Positions 7,983 to 17,870 of a DNA stretch of 64,000 bases are shown one piece after another; position 1 is the first letter of the stretch; every line of letters starts with the position of its first letter. Under the pieces are notes generated by a model that had not been told where the DNA came from, ran no database searches, and worked only from the letters and a program-made list of their open reading frames with translations. This stretch comes from Enterobacterales bacterium CwR94 (GTDB taxonomy: Bacteria > Pseudomonadota > Gammaproteobacteria > Enterobacterales > Enterobacteriaceae). The stretch is from assembly GCA_002837195.1 (NCBI GenBank), contig KZ478061.1:230382-294381 (forward strand). The letters are read 5' to 3'. Position numbers and translations under genes: made by a program.

Positions 7983-8550
7983 CGCCACACCTGCATCACC
8001 CACGTGGCTGATTGCGCTGGCCACCTTTATTGCCCGCGATCTGATCGCCGTGGTGCCCATTCTGATCGTGATGTGCTGGTTTTGGGGTTCCCGCGATCGA
8101 CTCACCTCTCAACGTGAACTGGTACTAAAAACCGGCATTGCCCTGCTGTACGCCCTGACGATCTCCTGGTGCCTGGGTGCGCTGTTCCCGCACGCACGCC
8201 CCTTTGCGGTGGGCATCGGGCACCAGTATCTGGCGCACGCCGCCAACTACTCGTATCCCAGCGATCATGGCACCATTATTTTCACCTTTGCGCTGGCCTT
8301 CGCGTTTTGGCATCGCCTCTGGTCAGGCAGCGTGCTGCTGCTGATGGGTTGTGCGATTGCCTGGTCACGCGTCTATCTGGGCATACACTGGCCTCTTGAT
8401 ATGCTGGGCGGGCTGCTGGTCGGTTTACTGGGATGTTTGTTTGCGCAAGTGGTCTGGCACTTTATGGGCCGCGGGCTATTGCGTCTCGCCTCACGCGTAT
8501 ATCGCACACTGTTTGCCGTCCCTATTCGCAAGGGTTGGGTACGCCATTAA
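7945..8550 (+). CDS. ybjG: Undecaprenyl-diphosphatase YbjG
   Basis: A 201-residue inner-membrane PAP2 phosphatase (E. coli YbjG is 198) that converts undecaprenyl diphosphate to the monophosphate lipid carrier for peptidoglycan and O-antigen synthesis. Motifs: the C1-like region HARPFAVGIG, C2 YPSDHGT and C3 SRVYLGIHWPLDMLGG, all intact. The C-terminus ALPIRKGW-type (VPIRKGWVRH) is characteristic of YbjG. The start follows GGAAAGGAACGCAGA. It is embedded in the 3' end of the preceding PAP2 gene, so the two phosphatases are probably made together under PmrA control. Confidence 0.93.
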   Translation: METLNQDLFLWINATPASPTWLIALATFIARDLIAVVPILIVMCWFWGSRDRLTSQRELVLKTGIALLYALTISWCLGALFPHARPFAVGIGHQYLAHAANYSYPSDHGTIIFTFALAFAFWHRLWSGSVLLLMGCAIAWSRVYLGIHWPLDMLGGLLVGLLGCLFAQVVWHFMGRGLLRLASRVYRTLFAVPIRKGWVRH

Positions 8551-8556
8551 TCTTGC

Positions 8557-8590
8557 AGGCCGTTGAATTTTAAACGGCCTTTATTTTATT
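8557..8590 (+). terminator. Terminator after ybjG
   Basis: AGGCCGTT/AACGGCCT stem (8 bp, 8-nt loop) followed by TTATTTTATT, seven bases past the ybjG stop. Confidence 0.85.
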
Positions 8591-8882
8591 CGGCGGTTAA
8601 TTTGCCTTAACCGCATATTTCACCACGCGTTGCGCAATATATTCTTCTTCTCTTCGTTGCCGCAATTATTGTTGCGCAAATCAAAAGCCCTTTCATTTAA
8701 CCTGTTAAATTTAAACAATAAAAATACAGCACCCTGTTAAAAAAACACCAATGCGCCTGAAATTTAATCATTCAAACTCAGCCGCAATACGGAATATTTC
8801 ACTAATTAGAAATATTAAAGTGGTGTTAATGACAAATTCATTTTAATTACACAGAAGTTAAATCTAAAAAACCTTAAAGTTT

Positions 8883-8926
8883 TGTGATCAGGATCACCAG
8901 ACCCTTCTTAAATGTCGCTTTATTCC
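8883..8926 (+). promoter_or_regulatory. sdaC promoter with class II CRP site
   Basis: TGTGA-TCAGGA-TCACC (8883-8898) matches CRP at nine of ten half-site positions. A TATTCC -10 at 8921-8926 gives a start near 8932, placing CRP at -41.5, the class II position. E. coli sdaC is CRP-activated, which agrees. The leader would be about 118 nt. Confidence 0.6.
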
Positions 8927-9049
8927 TGCCTCTTAGGTGGTAGAGTGTGCGCCATTAAATTTTGCTATTTATTCTATCGACAGAATAACACTCGATAAGA
9001 AAGCCATTCTGTCGTTATTAAGTTTCTTTAATTTACCACCGGAGAAGTT

Positions 9050-10342
9050 ATGGAATCCTCTCAAACCGCAGTTCTCGAGAGAGAAGAGCAACAATCCGCG
9101 CAGGGCTGGCGTAAAAGTGACACCATGTGGATGCTGGGTTTATACGGCACTGCTATCGGTGCAGGCGTCTTGTTTCTGCCCATCAACGCAGGTATCGGCG
9201 GACTGATCCCTCTGCTTATCATGGCAGTATTAGCCTTTCCCATGACCTTTTACGCCCACCGCGGTTTATGCCGTTTTGTGCTATCCGGACGTAATCCGGG
9301 TGAAGACATCACCGAGGTGGTGGAAGAGCATTTCGGCAAAGGTGCAGGCAAGCTGATTACCCTGCTCTACTTCTTCGCCATCTATCCCATCCTGCTGGTT
9401 TACAGCGTCGCGATCACCAATACCGTTGAAAGTTTTATTACGCATCAGCTGCAATTGCAGGCTCCGCCGCGCGCGCTGCTGTCACTGATCCTCATTATTG
9501 GCCTGATGACCATTGTGCGTTTCGGGAAAGACATGATCGTGAAAACCATGAGTATGCTGGTGTTCCCGTTTGTCGCCGTCCTGATGGCCTTAGCCCTGTT
9601 CCTGATCCCACAATGGAGCACGGCTATTTTTGATACCGCCTCCTTTAGCGCCAGTGCGACAGGCAACAGTATGATAATGACGCTGTGGCTGGCGATTCCG
9701 GTCATGGTGTTTTCGTTTAACCACTCGCCGATTATTTCTGCCTTTGCCGTTGCTAAACGTGAAGAGTACGGTGCTCAGGCAGAGAAGAAGTGTTCCCGCA
9801 TCCTGGCCTGGAGCCACGTGATGATGGTGATCACCGTGATGTTCTTTGTGTTTAGCTGCGTATTAAGCCTATCCCCTGCCAATCTGGCGGAAGCTAAAGC
9901 ACAAAACATCTCTATCTTGTCGTATCTGGCAAACCATTTCGATACGCCGATGATGGCGTGGATGGCCCCGATCATTGCGATGGTGGCGATCACCAAATCG
10001 TTCCTTGGACACTATCTGGGTGCGCGTGAAGGCTTTAATGGCCTGATTTTGAAATCCCTGCGCAGCCGCGGCAAAACCATGACCGAAGGCAATCTCAACC
10101 GCTGCACCGCGATCTTTATGCTGGTCACCACCTGGATTATCGCGACCTGGAATCCAAGCATTCTTGGGATGATTGAAACCCTGGGCGGTCCTGTGATTGC
10201 CGTGCTGCTGTTCCTGATGCCGATGTATGCAATTAATAAAGTGCCGGCCATGCGCCAATACAGCGGACACATCAGCAACGTGTTTGTGGTTATCTGCGGT
10301 CTGGTGGCCATCTCTGCCATTCTGTTCAGCCTGATCGGATAA
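9050..10342 (+). CDS. sdaC: Serine/H+ symporter SdaC
   Basis: A 430-residue inner-membrane serine importer of the HAAAP family with about eleven hydrophobic segments. The N-terminal TMWMLGLYGTAIGAGVLFLP and the central ITEVVEEHFGKGAGKLITLL closely follow E. coli SdaC (429 residues). The start ATG has GGAGAAGTT in front. In E. coli sdaC is followed by the serine deaminase gene sdaB; here a terminator and yohJ follow, so uptake is not coupled to deamination in this transcript. Other HAAAP members such as tdcC or dlsT are less similar. Confidence 0.92.
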   Translation: MESSQTAVLEREEQQSAQGWRKSDTMWMLGLYGTAIGAGVLFLPINAGIGGLIPLLIMAVLAFPMTFYAHRGLCRFVLSGRNPGEDITEVVEEHFGKGAGKLITLLYFFAIYPILLVYSVAITNTVESFITHQLQLQAPPRALLSLILIIGLMTIVRFGKDMIVKTMSMLVFPFVAVLMALALFLIPQWSTAIFDTASFSASATGNSMIMTLWLAIPVMVFSFNHSPIISAFAVAKREEYGAQAEKKCSRILAWSHVMMVITVMFFVFSCVLSLSPANLAEAKAQNISILSYLANHFDTPMMAWMAPIIAMVAITKSFLGHYLGAREGFNGLILKSLRSRGKTMTEGNLNRCTAIFMLVTTWIIATWNPSILGMIETLGGPVIAVLLFLMPMYAINKVPAMRQYSGHISNVFVVICGLVAISAILFSLIG

Positions 10343-10352
10343 TTCTCTGCCT

Positions 10353-10385
10353 CGCCTTCTTCCTGCACGGGAAGAAGGCGTTATT
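10353..10385 (+). terminator. Terminator after sdaC
   Basis: An 11-bp stem CGCCTTCTTCC/GGAAGAAGGCG with a short loop followed by TTATTTC, ten bases past the sdaC stop. Confidence 0.8.
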
Positions 10386-10445
10386 TCGAGACAATGCGCA
10401 CAATTTAAGGCTATGATTTCCCGACTGGAAACTCAGGAGCCTGTC

Positions 10446-10835
10446 ATGCGACCTCTGTTAATCCCCCTCTGGCACTACCTTCGCGCGTTTAGCATTATTT
10501 GGGCAGCATTGCTGGCTGGCAATGGCGTGGCGTCACTGCTGCCGATTAAACTTCCAGGCAGTATTCTGGGCATGCTGATTCTGTTTCTCTTGCTTTGCTT
10601 GCAGTGGATCCCTGTGCACTGGGTGAAACCCGGTTGCGTGCTGTTTATTCGTTATATGGTGCTGCTGTTTGTCCCGGTAAGCATCGGCATTATGAGTTAT
10701 ATGGATACGCTGATGGCGCAATTTGGCCCGATTGTGGTTTCCTGTATTTTGAGCACCACGCTGGTGTTTGTGATAACCGGGTTAAGTGCTGAGCACCTGC
10801 GTAAAAAGGCCGATGGAGAACATCATGACGTTTGA
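10446..10835 (+). CDS. yohJ: CidA/LrgA family protein YohJ
   Basis: A 129-residue inner-membrane protein with four hydrophobic segments, the LrgA/CidA-like (holin-like) half of the YohJK pair. LPGSILGMLILFLLL and the YMVLLFVPVSIGIM stretch are family hallmarks. The start is ATG at 10446 with an AGGAG six bases upstream; an in-frame ATG at 10413 is less likely because it lacks a Shine-Dalgarno. It overlaps yohK by 11 bases. LrgAB-like pairs have been linked to murein hydrolase control and to metabolite (pyruvate/glycolate or cytidine) transport; adjacency to cdd is conserved from E. coli. Confidence 0.9.
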   Translation: MRPLLIPLWHYLRAFSIIWAALLAGNGVASLLPIKLPGSILGMLILFLLLCLQWIPVHWVKPGCVLFIRYMVLLFVPVSIGIMSYMDTLMAQFGPIVVSCILSTTLVFVITGLSAEHLRKKADGEHHDV

Positions 10836-11520
10836 TGCGCTCTGGGCTTTGCCGCTGACAGTGTTAGTGTTCTTTGCTGCCCGCTGGGTGGCAAAGCGTC
10901 TGAAAAGCCCGTTGGTGAATCCGCTGTTAATTGCCATGGCGGTGATTATCCCGCTGCTGTTGGTGCTGAATCTGCCCTATGCACGTTACTTTGCCGGTAA
11001 TGCGCTACTCAATAACTTGATGCAACCGGCGGTAGTGGCCCTGGCACTGCCTCTGTATGAGCAGTTGCACCAAATTCGCGCCCGCTGGAAAGCGGTACTC
11101 ACCGTCTGTTTTATTGGCAGCGTAACGGCAATGGTGTCCGGCACCGCCATCGCTTTATGGCTGGGTGCCACGCCTGAAATCGCCGCCACTATTTTGCCGA
11201 AATCCGTCACCACTCCCATTGCGATGGCGGTGTCTGACAGCCTGCACGGTATTCCCGCCATCAGTGCTATCTGTGTTTTAGTCGCTGGCGTATTGGGTGC
11301 GGTATTCGGTCATATGCTGCTTAACCTATTGCGCGTAAAAACCAAAGCGGCCAGAGGCTTAGCCATTGGCAACGCTTCCCATGCCTTAGGCACCGCACGC
11401 GCGGCAGAAGTGGATTATCAAGAAGGTGCATTCAGCTCACTGGCTTTGGTGATTTGCGGCATCATCACCTCGCTGTTGGCCCCCTTTATTTTCCCAGTGG
11501 TGTTGAGCTGGTGGGGATAA
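10825..11520 (+). CDS. yohK: CidB/LrgB family protein YohK
   Basis: A 231-residue inner-membrane protein, exactly the E. coli YohK length, and the LrgB/CidB partner of YohJ. Conserved segments: LLQPAVVALA-like (LMQPAVVALALPLYEQLHQI), LPKSVTTPIAMAVS and ASHALGTARAAEVDYQEGAF. The start is ATG at 10825 after GATGGAGAACATC; the earlier frame start at 10786 would extend into yohJ without support. Cdd lies 127 bp downstream behind its own control region. Confidence 0.92.
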   Translation: MTFDALWALPLTVLVFFAARWVAKRLKSPLVNPLLIAMAVIIPLLLVLNLPYARYFAGNALLNNLMQPAVVALALPLYEQLHQIRARWKAVLTVCFIGSVTAMVSGTAIALWLGATPEIAATILPKSVTTPIAMAVSDSLHGIPAISAICVLVAGVLGAVFGHMLLNLLRVKTKAARGLAIGNASHALGTARAAEVDYQEGAFSSLALVICGIITSLLAPFIFPVVLSWWG

Positions 11521-11522
11521 AC

Positions 11523-11616
11523 TTGCGATATATCTCGCAAATCTTCATCTCGTTGCACAAATTGCAATTTTAGTGTGATAGAAGTCTCGTATCGATTTCA
11601 GGGGAGCGCGTACAAT
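11523..11616 (+). promoter_or_regulatory. cdd promoter with CRP-CytR-CRP array
   Basis: The -10 is TACAAT (11611-11616), giving a start near 11623. A CRP half-site pattern TGTGA-N6-TCTCG (11574-11589) is centred at -41.5. A TTGCGA-N6-TCGCAA dyad (11523-11540) is centred at about -91.5. A TTGCA-N5-TGCAA CytR-type dyad (11553-11567) lies between them. The E. coli cdd promoter has the same CRP/CytR/CRP layout, so nucleoside-induced, cAMP-dependent control is likely conserved. Confidence 0.65.
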
Positions 11617-11647
11617 CGCCTCCCGCTTCGCACTCAGAGAGGCTTTT

Positions 11648-12532
11648 ATGCACTCACGTTACACCGCGGCTTTTCAGGCTCTGCCCTCTTCCTTACAGCA
11701 GGCGTTGCGCCCCTCTTTAGACGCACCCGATTTCGCTGGCTGGCTGGACGGTGCTACCGTGCAGCAGATTTGCCAGCAGACTGCACTCCAGCCCGATGCG
11801 CTGGCGATGGCCCTGCTTCCCCTGGCGGCGGCGTGTGCCCGTGCAGAACTCTCACAGTTCAACGTCGGTGCTATCGCACACGGTCAGCAAGGCGACTTCT
11901 ATTTCGGTGCCAACATGGAATTTGCCACCACCACCATGCAGCAGACAGTGCATGCCGAGCAGAGCGCCATCTCCCATGCGTGGATGCGCGGTGAGTCGCG
12001 TTTGCAGGCGGTGACAGTCAATTACACACCCTGTGGGCACTGCCGCCAGTTTATGAATGAGCTGAACAGCGGAACCGCACTGGTTATCCATCTGCCGGAA
12101 CGCGTGCCTGGCACGCTGGCAGACTATCTGCCCGCCGCCTTTGGTCCACGCGATCTGAATATTTCAACGCTACTGTTGGATGAACAGCACCAGGGGTTTA
12201 CCTGTGAGGGCGACGCGCTGACACAAGCCGCCGTTCAGGCCGCCAATCGCAGCCATGCGCCTTATAGCCAGGCGTGGAGCGGTGTGGCGCTGGAAACCGT
12301 CAGTGGCGCGCAATTCTGTGGCAGCTACGCAGAAAACGCCGCGTTTAATCCCTCATTACCGCCGTTGCAGGTCGCACTGAATATGCTGAACCTCGCGGGG
12401 GAAGATTGCACCCACATTAAACGTGCGGTCCTGGCGGAAACCTATCAGGCAAAATTAGTGCAGCATATTGCCACTGAACAAACGTTAACCGCGTTGGGTT
12501 GTGAAGATCTGCAGGTCGCTATTCTTAACTGA
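11648..12532 (+). CDS. cdd: Cytidine deaminase
   Basis: A 294-residue cytosolic enzyme, identical in length to E. coli Cdd, that hydrolyses cytidine and deoxycytidine to uridine and deoxyuridine for pyrimidine salvage. Zinc ligands are His102, Cys129 and Cys132, and the catalytic glutamate is Glu104 (HAEQSA and PCGHC motifs). The C-terminal half is the second, catalytically inactive deaminase repeat typical of the dimeric enterobacterial form. The start at 11648 follows an AGAGAGG Shine-Dalgarno. A CRP/CytR control region precedes the gene and a terminator follows. Confidence 0.97.
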   Translation: MHSRYTAAFQALPSSLQQALRPSLDAPDFAGWLDGATVQQICQQTALQPDALAMALLPLAAACARAELSQFNVGAIAHGQQGDFYFGANMEFATTTMQQTVHAEQSAISHAWMRGESRLQAVTVNYTPCGHCRQFMNELNSGTALVIHLPERVPGTLADYLPAAFGPRDLNISTLLLDEQHQGFTCEGDALTQAAVQAANRSHAPYSQAWSGVALETVSGAQFCGSYAENAAFNPSLPPLQVALNMLNLAGEDCTHIKRAVLAETYQAKLVQHIATEQTLTALGCEDLQVAILN

Positions 12533-12542
12533 ATCGAATCAG

Positions 12543-12565
12543 GCGGACCTTGTGGTCCGCTTTCT
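12543..12565 (+). terminator. Terminator after cdd
   Basis: GCGGACC-TTGT-GGTCCGC stem followed by TTTCT, ten bases past the cdd stop. Confidence 0.75.
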
Positions 12566-12652
12566 CCGGATAATGCCAACAAAAGCTGTCACTCCGTGCG
12601 AAATTCTCTTAGGATCGAGACCTTTCCTATAATAATGAGTATGAGTCATCGC

Positions 12653-14350
12653 ATGGAACTGGATTACGAAAGTAAACGCCCCCTGTACATCCCTTACGCC
12701 GGCCCCATTTTGCTCGAGTTTCCATTACTGAATAAAGGAAGCGCTTTCAGTCTGGAAGAGCGTAACGATTTCAACCTGCATGGACTATTACCCGAAACGG
12801 TCGAAAGCATAGAAGAGCAGGCAGAGCGCGCCTGGCGTCAGTTTGAAGATTTTAAATCGGACACCGACAAACACATTTACCTGCGCAACATTCAAGACAC
12901 CAACGAAACCCTGTTTTATCGCCTGCTGGATAACCACCTGGAAGAGATGATGCCCATCATCTATACCCCAACGGTGGGTGCGGCCTGCGAGCACTTTTCG
13001 GAGATCTACCGTCGCGCACGCGGCCTGTTTATCTCCTATCCCAACCGCGCCCATATCGATGACATGCTGCAAAACGCCACCAAGCAGAACGTAAAAGTTA
13101 TCGTGGTCACCGATGGCGAACGCATCCTGGGCCTCGGCGATCAGGGCATCGGCGGTATGGGCATTCCGATTGGTAAGCTGTCACTGTATACCGCGTGTGG
13201 TGGCATCAGCCCGGCATACACCCTTCCCGTGGTGCTGGATGTGGGCACCAATAACCAACAGCGTTTGAACGATCCACTGTATATGGGCTGGCGTCACCCG
13301 CGTATTACGGGTGAAGAGTACGATGCCTTTGTTGAAGAGTTTATTCAGGCCGTGAAGCGCCGCTGGCCGAATGTGCTGCTGCAATTTGAAGACTTCGCAC
13401 AGAAAAACGCGATGCCGTTGCTGGAGCGTTATCGTGATGAAGTCTGCTGCTTCAACGATGATATTCAGGGTACGGCAGCCGTCACGCTGGGTACGCTGAT
13501 TGCCGCCAGTCGTGCCGCCGGCAGCCAGTTGCGTGACCAAAAAGTGGTGTTCCTGGGCGCCGGCTCTGCTGGTTGCGGTATTGCCGAGCAAATTATCGCG
13601 CAGATGAAATCTGAGGGTCTCAGCGATGAAGAAGCACGTGCGCGTGTCTTTATGGTCGACCGCTTTGGATTATTAACCGACAAGCTGCCTAACCTGCTGC
13701 CGTTCCAAAGCAAGCTGGTGCAAAAGAGTGAACTGCTGCAAGCGTGGGACGTGCAAAATGATGCGTTGTCGCTGCTGGATGTGGTGCGTAATGCTCAGCC
13801 CGACATCATGATTGGTGTCTCCGGCCAGCCGGGCTTATTCACCGAAGAGATCATCCGTGAAATGCATAAGCACTGTAAGCGCCCGATCGTGATGCCGCTG
13901 TCTAATCCGACCTCTCGCGTGGAAGCCACGCCGCAGGATATCATTGCCTGGACCGATGGCGCCGCGCTGGTAGCCACCGGCAGCCCCTTCTCTCCGGTCC
14001 AGTGGAAAGGCGAAACCTATCCTATCGCGCAGTGTAATAACTCCTATATCTTCCCCGGTATTGGCCTGGGTGTGATTGCTGCGCGCGCGACGCGGGTGAC
14101 CGATGGCATGTTGATGGCGGCCAGCCGTGCGCTGGCTGACTGCTCACCACTGGTCAATGAAGGACATGGCCCGGTACTCCCTGAAGTGAAAGACATTCAG
14201 GGCGTTTCGAAAGTGATCGCCATGGCGGTGGCAAAAATGGCACAGCAACAAGGTGCTGCCGTGGTGACCTCCGAAGATGTGTTGTCTCGCGCCATTGCCG
14301 ATAACTTCTGGCTACCGCAATACCGTAGCTATCGTCGTACCTCAATCTGA
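12653..14350 (+). CDS. maeA: NAD-dependent malic enzyme
   Basis: A 565-residue oxidative decarboxylase, the E. coli MaeA (SfcA) length, that converts malate to pyruvate and CO2 with NAD. It has an N-terminal malic domain ([26 protein letters not shown]), the catalytic/metal region FEDFAQKNA and [12 protein letters not shown], and an NAD-binding [11 protein letters not shown]. The C-terminus ends YRRTSI as in E. coli. The start is ATG at 12653 ([15 protein letters not shown]). In-frame ATGs lie closer upstream and a longer frame starts at 12596, which would cover a TATAAT at 12628-12633 that could be the promoter. In E. coli maeA lies elsewhere; here it is inserted between cdd and sanA. Confidence 0.95.
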   Translation: MELDYESKRPLYIPYAGPILLEFPLLNKGSAFSLEERNDFNLHGLLPETVESIEEQAERAWRQFEDFKSDTDKHIYLRNIQDTNETLFYRLLDNHLEEMMPIIYTPTVGAACEHFSEIYRRARGLFISYPNRAHIDDMLQNATKQNVKVIVVTDGERILGLGDQGIGGMGIPIGKLSLYTACGGISPAYTLPVVLDVGTNNQQRLNDPLYMGWRHPRITGEEYDAFVEEFIQAVKRRWPNVLLQFEDFAQKNAMPLLERYRDEVCCFNDDIQGTAAVTLGTLIAASRAAGSQLRDQKVVFLGAGSAGCGIAEQIIAQMKSEGLSDEEARARVFMVDRFGLLTDKLPNLLPFQSKLVQKSELLQAWDVQNDALSLLDVVRNAQPDIMIGVSGQPGLFTEEIIREMHKHCKRPIVMPLSNPTSRVEATPQDIIAWTDGAALVATGSPFSPVQWKGETYPIAQCNNSYIFPGIGLGVIAARATRVTDGMLMAASRALADCSPLVNEGHGPVLPEVKDIQGVSKVIAMAVAKMAQQQGAAVVTSEDVLSRAIADNFWLPQYRSYRRTSI

Positions 14351-14357
14351 GCCAAAC

Positions 14358-14382
14358 AAAGGGCGAAATATCGCCCTTTTTC
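14358..14382 (+). terminator. Terminator after maeA
   Basis: AAAGGGCGA-AATA-TCGCCCTTTTT: a 9-bp stem with a T-run, eight bases past the maeA stop. Confidence 0.85.
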
Positions 14383-14441
14383 TGCGCAAAAATTCCTCGG
14401 GCGGCATCTGCCGCCTTGCTTCCCTTAACCGGGTAAAGTAG

Positions 14442-15200
<759 letters not shown>

Positions 15201-15204
15201 ATGT

Positions 15205-15238
15205 AAAAAAGCCCCGCCTCCAGGGAGACAGGGCTTCT
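15205..15238 (-). terminator. Terminator after mglC
   Basis: Read leftwards, AAGCCC pairs with GGGCTT across a loop that contains a small inner stem, followed by a run of six Ts (AAAAAA at 15205-15210 on the + strand). It lies between the convergent sanA and mglC genes. Confidence 0.8.
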
Positions 15239-15250
15239 GCGCGAAGGGCA

Positions 15251-16261
15251 TTACTTCTTACGGGCGTATTTCAACGAGTCCAGCGCCACGGCAAAGATGA
15301 TAATGCTGCCTTTGATGATGTACTGCCAGTAAGGGTTAACACCGATATAGGTCAGGCCGTAGTTGATCACGGTAAAAATCAGTACCCCGGTGACCACGCC
15401 CGCCACGGTGCCGACCCCGCCAGCAAACGAAACGCCGCCCACCACACAGGCCGCAATCGCATCCAGCTCATACATAAAGCCGAGGTTGTTGGTGGCTGAG
15501 CCAATACGCCCTGCCTCTAACATCCCGCCAAAGGCATAAAACACACCCGACAGCGCATACACCAGAATCAGGTTGAGTGGCACGTTAACACCCGAGACTT
15601 TCGCCGCTTCCGGGTTGCCACCGATAGCAAAAATGTTCTTACCGAACTGGGTCTTGTTCCACAGCACCCAGACCAAAAAGATAGCAATCGCCGCATAGAA
15701 GGTGATGTAGGAGAGTTTGAAATCACCAATACGGATAAAGCCTTGTGCAAAACTGGAGAAGCTGGAATCAAATCCCGCCACCGGTGAGGCACCTACATAG
15801 TCGTAGTACAGCGAGTTAATGCCGTACACGATAATCATGGTGCCTAAGGTGGTGATAAACGGCGTCACGCGCAGATACGCAATCACCATGCCGTTAACCA
15901 GGCCAATGACCGCGCCCACCGCACACACCACCAAAATCACCACCGGAATGGGCAGCGTATCCATACCGGGGAACACTTTGTTGGCGTTCTCCATGGATTG
16001 CAGCAGCGTAGCAGCAATAACCGCCGCCAGACCAACCTGACGCCCGGCAGATAAATCGGTGCCCTGAGTCACAATCAAGCCTGCAACCCCAAGGGCAATA
16101 ATGATACGCACTGAGGATTGCGTCAGAATGTTACTCAGGTTCATCAGGCTTAAAAACGTTGGGTCCTGGATAATAATCACAGCCAGTAACACCAGCAGAA
16201 CTACATAAATGCCGCCTTCCTTTAACCAGGTCAGCGCGTGTTTCTTAGTTTGAGGATTCAT
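15251..16261 (-). CDS. mglC: Galactose/methyl galactoside ABC permease MglC
   Basis: A 336-residue inner-membrane permease (E. coli 336) forming the sugar channel of MglBAC. It is highly hydrophobic; conserved blocks include IALGVAGLIVTQGTDLSAGR, PFITTLGTMIIVYGINSLYY and AACVVGGVSFAGGVGTVAGV. The start is ATG at 16261, after TAAGGG; the upstream in-frame TTG at 16267 is less likely. Third gene of mglBAC, 19 bp after mglA. Confidence 0.96.
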   Translation of the reverse strand: MNPQTKKHALTWLKEGGIYVVLLVLLAVIIIQDPTFLSLMNLSNILTQSSVRIIIALGVAGLIVTQGTDLSAGRQVGLAAVIAATLLQSMENANKVFPGMDTLPIPVVILVVCAVGAVIGLVNGMVIAYLRVTPFITTLGTMIIVYGINSLYYDYVGASPVAGFDSSFSSFAQGFIRIGDFKLSYITFYAAIAIFLVWVLWNKTQFGKNIFAIGGNPEAAKVSGVNVPLNLILVYALSGVFYAFGGMLEAGRIGSATNNLGFMYELDAIAACVVGGVSFAGGVGTVAGVVTGVLIFTVINYGLTYIGVNPYWQYIIKGSIIIFAVALDSLKYARKK

Positions 16262-16280
16262 GGTCAAAGCCCTTACATCA

Positions 16281-17816
16281 TTACAGGTGCAAAGATGCCA
16301 AACGTAAAATTTCGTTTTGCGTCGCTGTTTTTGTCTCTACTATTCCGGCCACCTGGCCATTACTCATTACCAAAATGCGATCCGTTATGCCGATCAGTTC
16401 CGGCATTTCGGAAGAGATAATGATGATGCCCTTGCCCTTCTTCGCCAGTTCGGCAATCAATTGGTAGATCTCGAATTTCGCCCCAACATCAATCCCGCGC
16501 GTGGGTTCATCCAGCATCAGGATCTCCGGTTGCGTCAGCAGCCAGCGACCGATAATCACCTTTTGCTGGTTTCCTCCCGAGAGCGAACCAATCGATGTGC
16601 GATGTCCTGGGGTTTTCACGCGCATCGAATCGATGACCCATTGGGTGTCACTTTTCATGCGGCGATTATCAAGCAAGCCCATCTTGCTTTTGTAGTTGCG
16701 AATATTGGAAATCAGCGAGTTAAAACCGATATCCAGATAGGCATAAATACCGGTTGAGCGACGCTCTTCGGTGACCAGCGCAAATCCATGGTTAATGGCT
16801 TCATTGGCGCTGTGGTTATCAATGGCTTTACCGTGCAACTTAATGGTGCCGCTGGCTTTTTCGCGGATACCAAACAGCGTTTCAACGATATCCGTGCGTT
16901 TTGCGCCAACTAATCCGGCAATACCGAGGATTTCGCCCTTGTGCAGGTCAAAATTAATATCGCGAATCGAGGGCTGGCGTAACGATGTCAGGCCGCGCAC
17001 CTCAAGGATGGTTTCGCCTGGCACGTTGGTTTTGTCAGGAAAGCGCTGGCTCAGAGAGCGACCGACCATCATGGAGATGATCTTGTCCATATCCAGCCCT
17101 TCCAGCGGCTGTGTCGCAATCCACTGACCGTCGCGCAGAATGGTAATCTCGTCGCACAACTGGAAAATCTCTTCCATTTTGTGGGAGATATACACGATGC
17201 CGCAGCCGCGATCTTTTAACTTACGAATAATAGAGAACAGATGGTTCACTTCTTTTTCAGTTAATGACGAAGTGGGCTCATCCATAATCACAATTTTGGC
17301 GTCGTAGGAGAACGCTTTGGCTATTTCCACCATCTGCATTTGCGACACCGATAAATTGACCACTTTATCGCGCGGATCAATATCGATATCTAATTCGTCA
17401 AAGATGGCTTTGGTATCCTGATACATCTTGTTCTGATCGACAAAGATACCTTTTTTGGGATAGCGCCCCAACCACATGTTGTCCATCACCGAGCGCTGGA
17501 GAACCAGGTTTAATTCCTGGTGCACCATAGAGACACCGTTTTCCAGCGCCTCTTTTGAGCTTTTAAAATCAATTTCTTTACCCTGAAACAAGATGCTTCC
17601 CGCATCTTTTTTATAAATACCAAACAGGCATTTTAATAAAGTCGATTTCCCGGCACCGTTCTCACCCATCAAGGCGTGAACTGAATGCGGGCGCACTTTT
17701 AAATTCACATTATCCAGCGCTTTTACGCCAGGAAATGACTTGCTGACATCGGTCATCTCCAGCAGAAACTCGCGCGTTACTGGTGCTTTATCGCTGCCCA
17801 TAATCTGGTGGCTCAT
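16281..17816 (-). CDS. mglA: Galactose/methyl galactoside ABC ATPase MglA
   Basis: A 511-residue double-cassette ATPase (E. coli 506) that powers MglC. The first cassette has Walker [10 protein letters not shown], signature LSVSQMQM and Walker B IVIMDEP. The second has a degenerate Walker A (GLVGAKRTD), as in the family, with signature LSGGNQQK and [13 protein letters not shown]. The start at 17816 gives [10 protein letters not shown]; an internal ATG at 17801 is possible, since neither has a strong Shine-Dalgarno and E. coli MglA is five residues shorter. Confidence 0.95.
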   Translation of the reverse strand: MSHQIMGSDKAPVTREFLLEMTDVSKSFPGVKALDNVNLKVRPHSVHALMGENGAGKSTLLKCLFGIYKKDAGSILFQGKEIDFKSSKEALENGVSMVHQELNLVLQRSVMDNMWLGRYPKKGIFVDQNKMYQDTKAIFDELDIDIDPRDKVVNLSVSQMQMVEIAKAFSYDAKIVIMDEPTSSLTEKEVNHLFSIIRKLKDRGCGIVYISHKMEEIFQLCDEITILRDGQWIATQPLEGLDMDKIISMMVGRSLSQRFPDKTNVPGETILEVRGLTSLRQPSIRDINFDLHKGEILGIAGLVGAKRTDIVETLFGIREKASGTIKLHGKAIDNHSANEAINHGFALVTEERRSTGIYAYLDIGFNSLISNIRNYKSKMGLLDNRRMKSDTQWVIDSMRVKTPGHRTSIGSLSGGNQQKVIIGRWLLTQPEILMLDEPTRGIDVGAKFEIYQLIAELAKKGKGIIIISSEMPELIGITDRILVMSNGQVAGIVETKTATQNEILRLASLHL

Positions 17817-17870
17817 CTTAGATACAACGCAGGGCTCAGGGCGCAGCGAACGCTGCGCCCCACGGCATGA

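Larger units (their letters stand above)
8551..9049. other. ybjG-sdaC intergenic region (499 bp)
   Basis: AT-rich, with no convincing gene. After the ybjG terminator there is a perfect 8-bp dyad (GCGGTTAA-TTTGCC-TTAACCGC, 8593-8614) of unknown role, two copies of GTTGCGCAA within 60 bp (about 8627-8680), and the CRP-type sdaC promoter near 8883-8926. The left arm, syntenic with the E. coli 19-min region, ends here. Confidence 0.5.
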
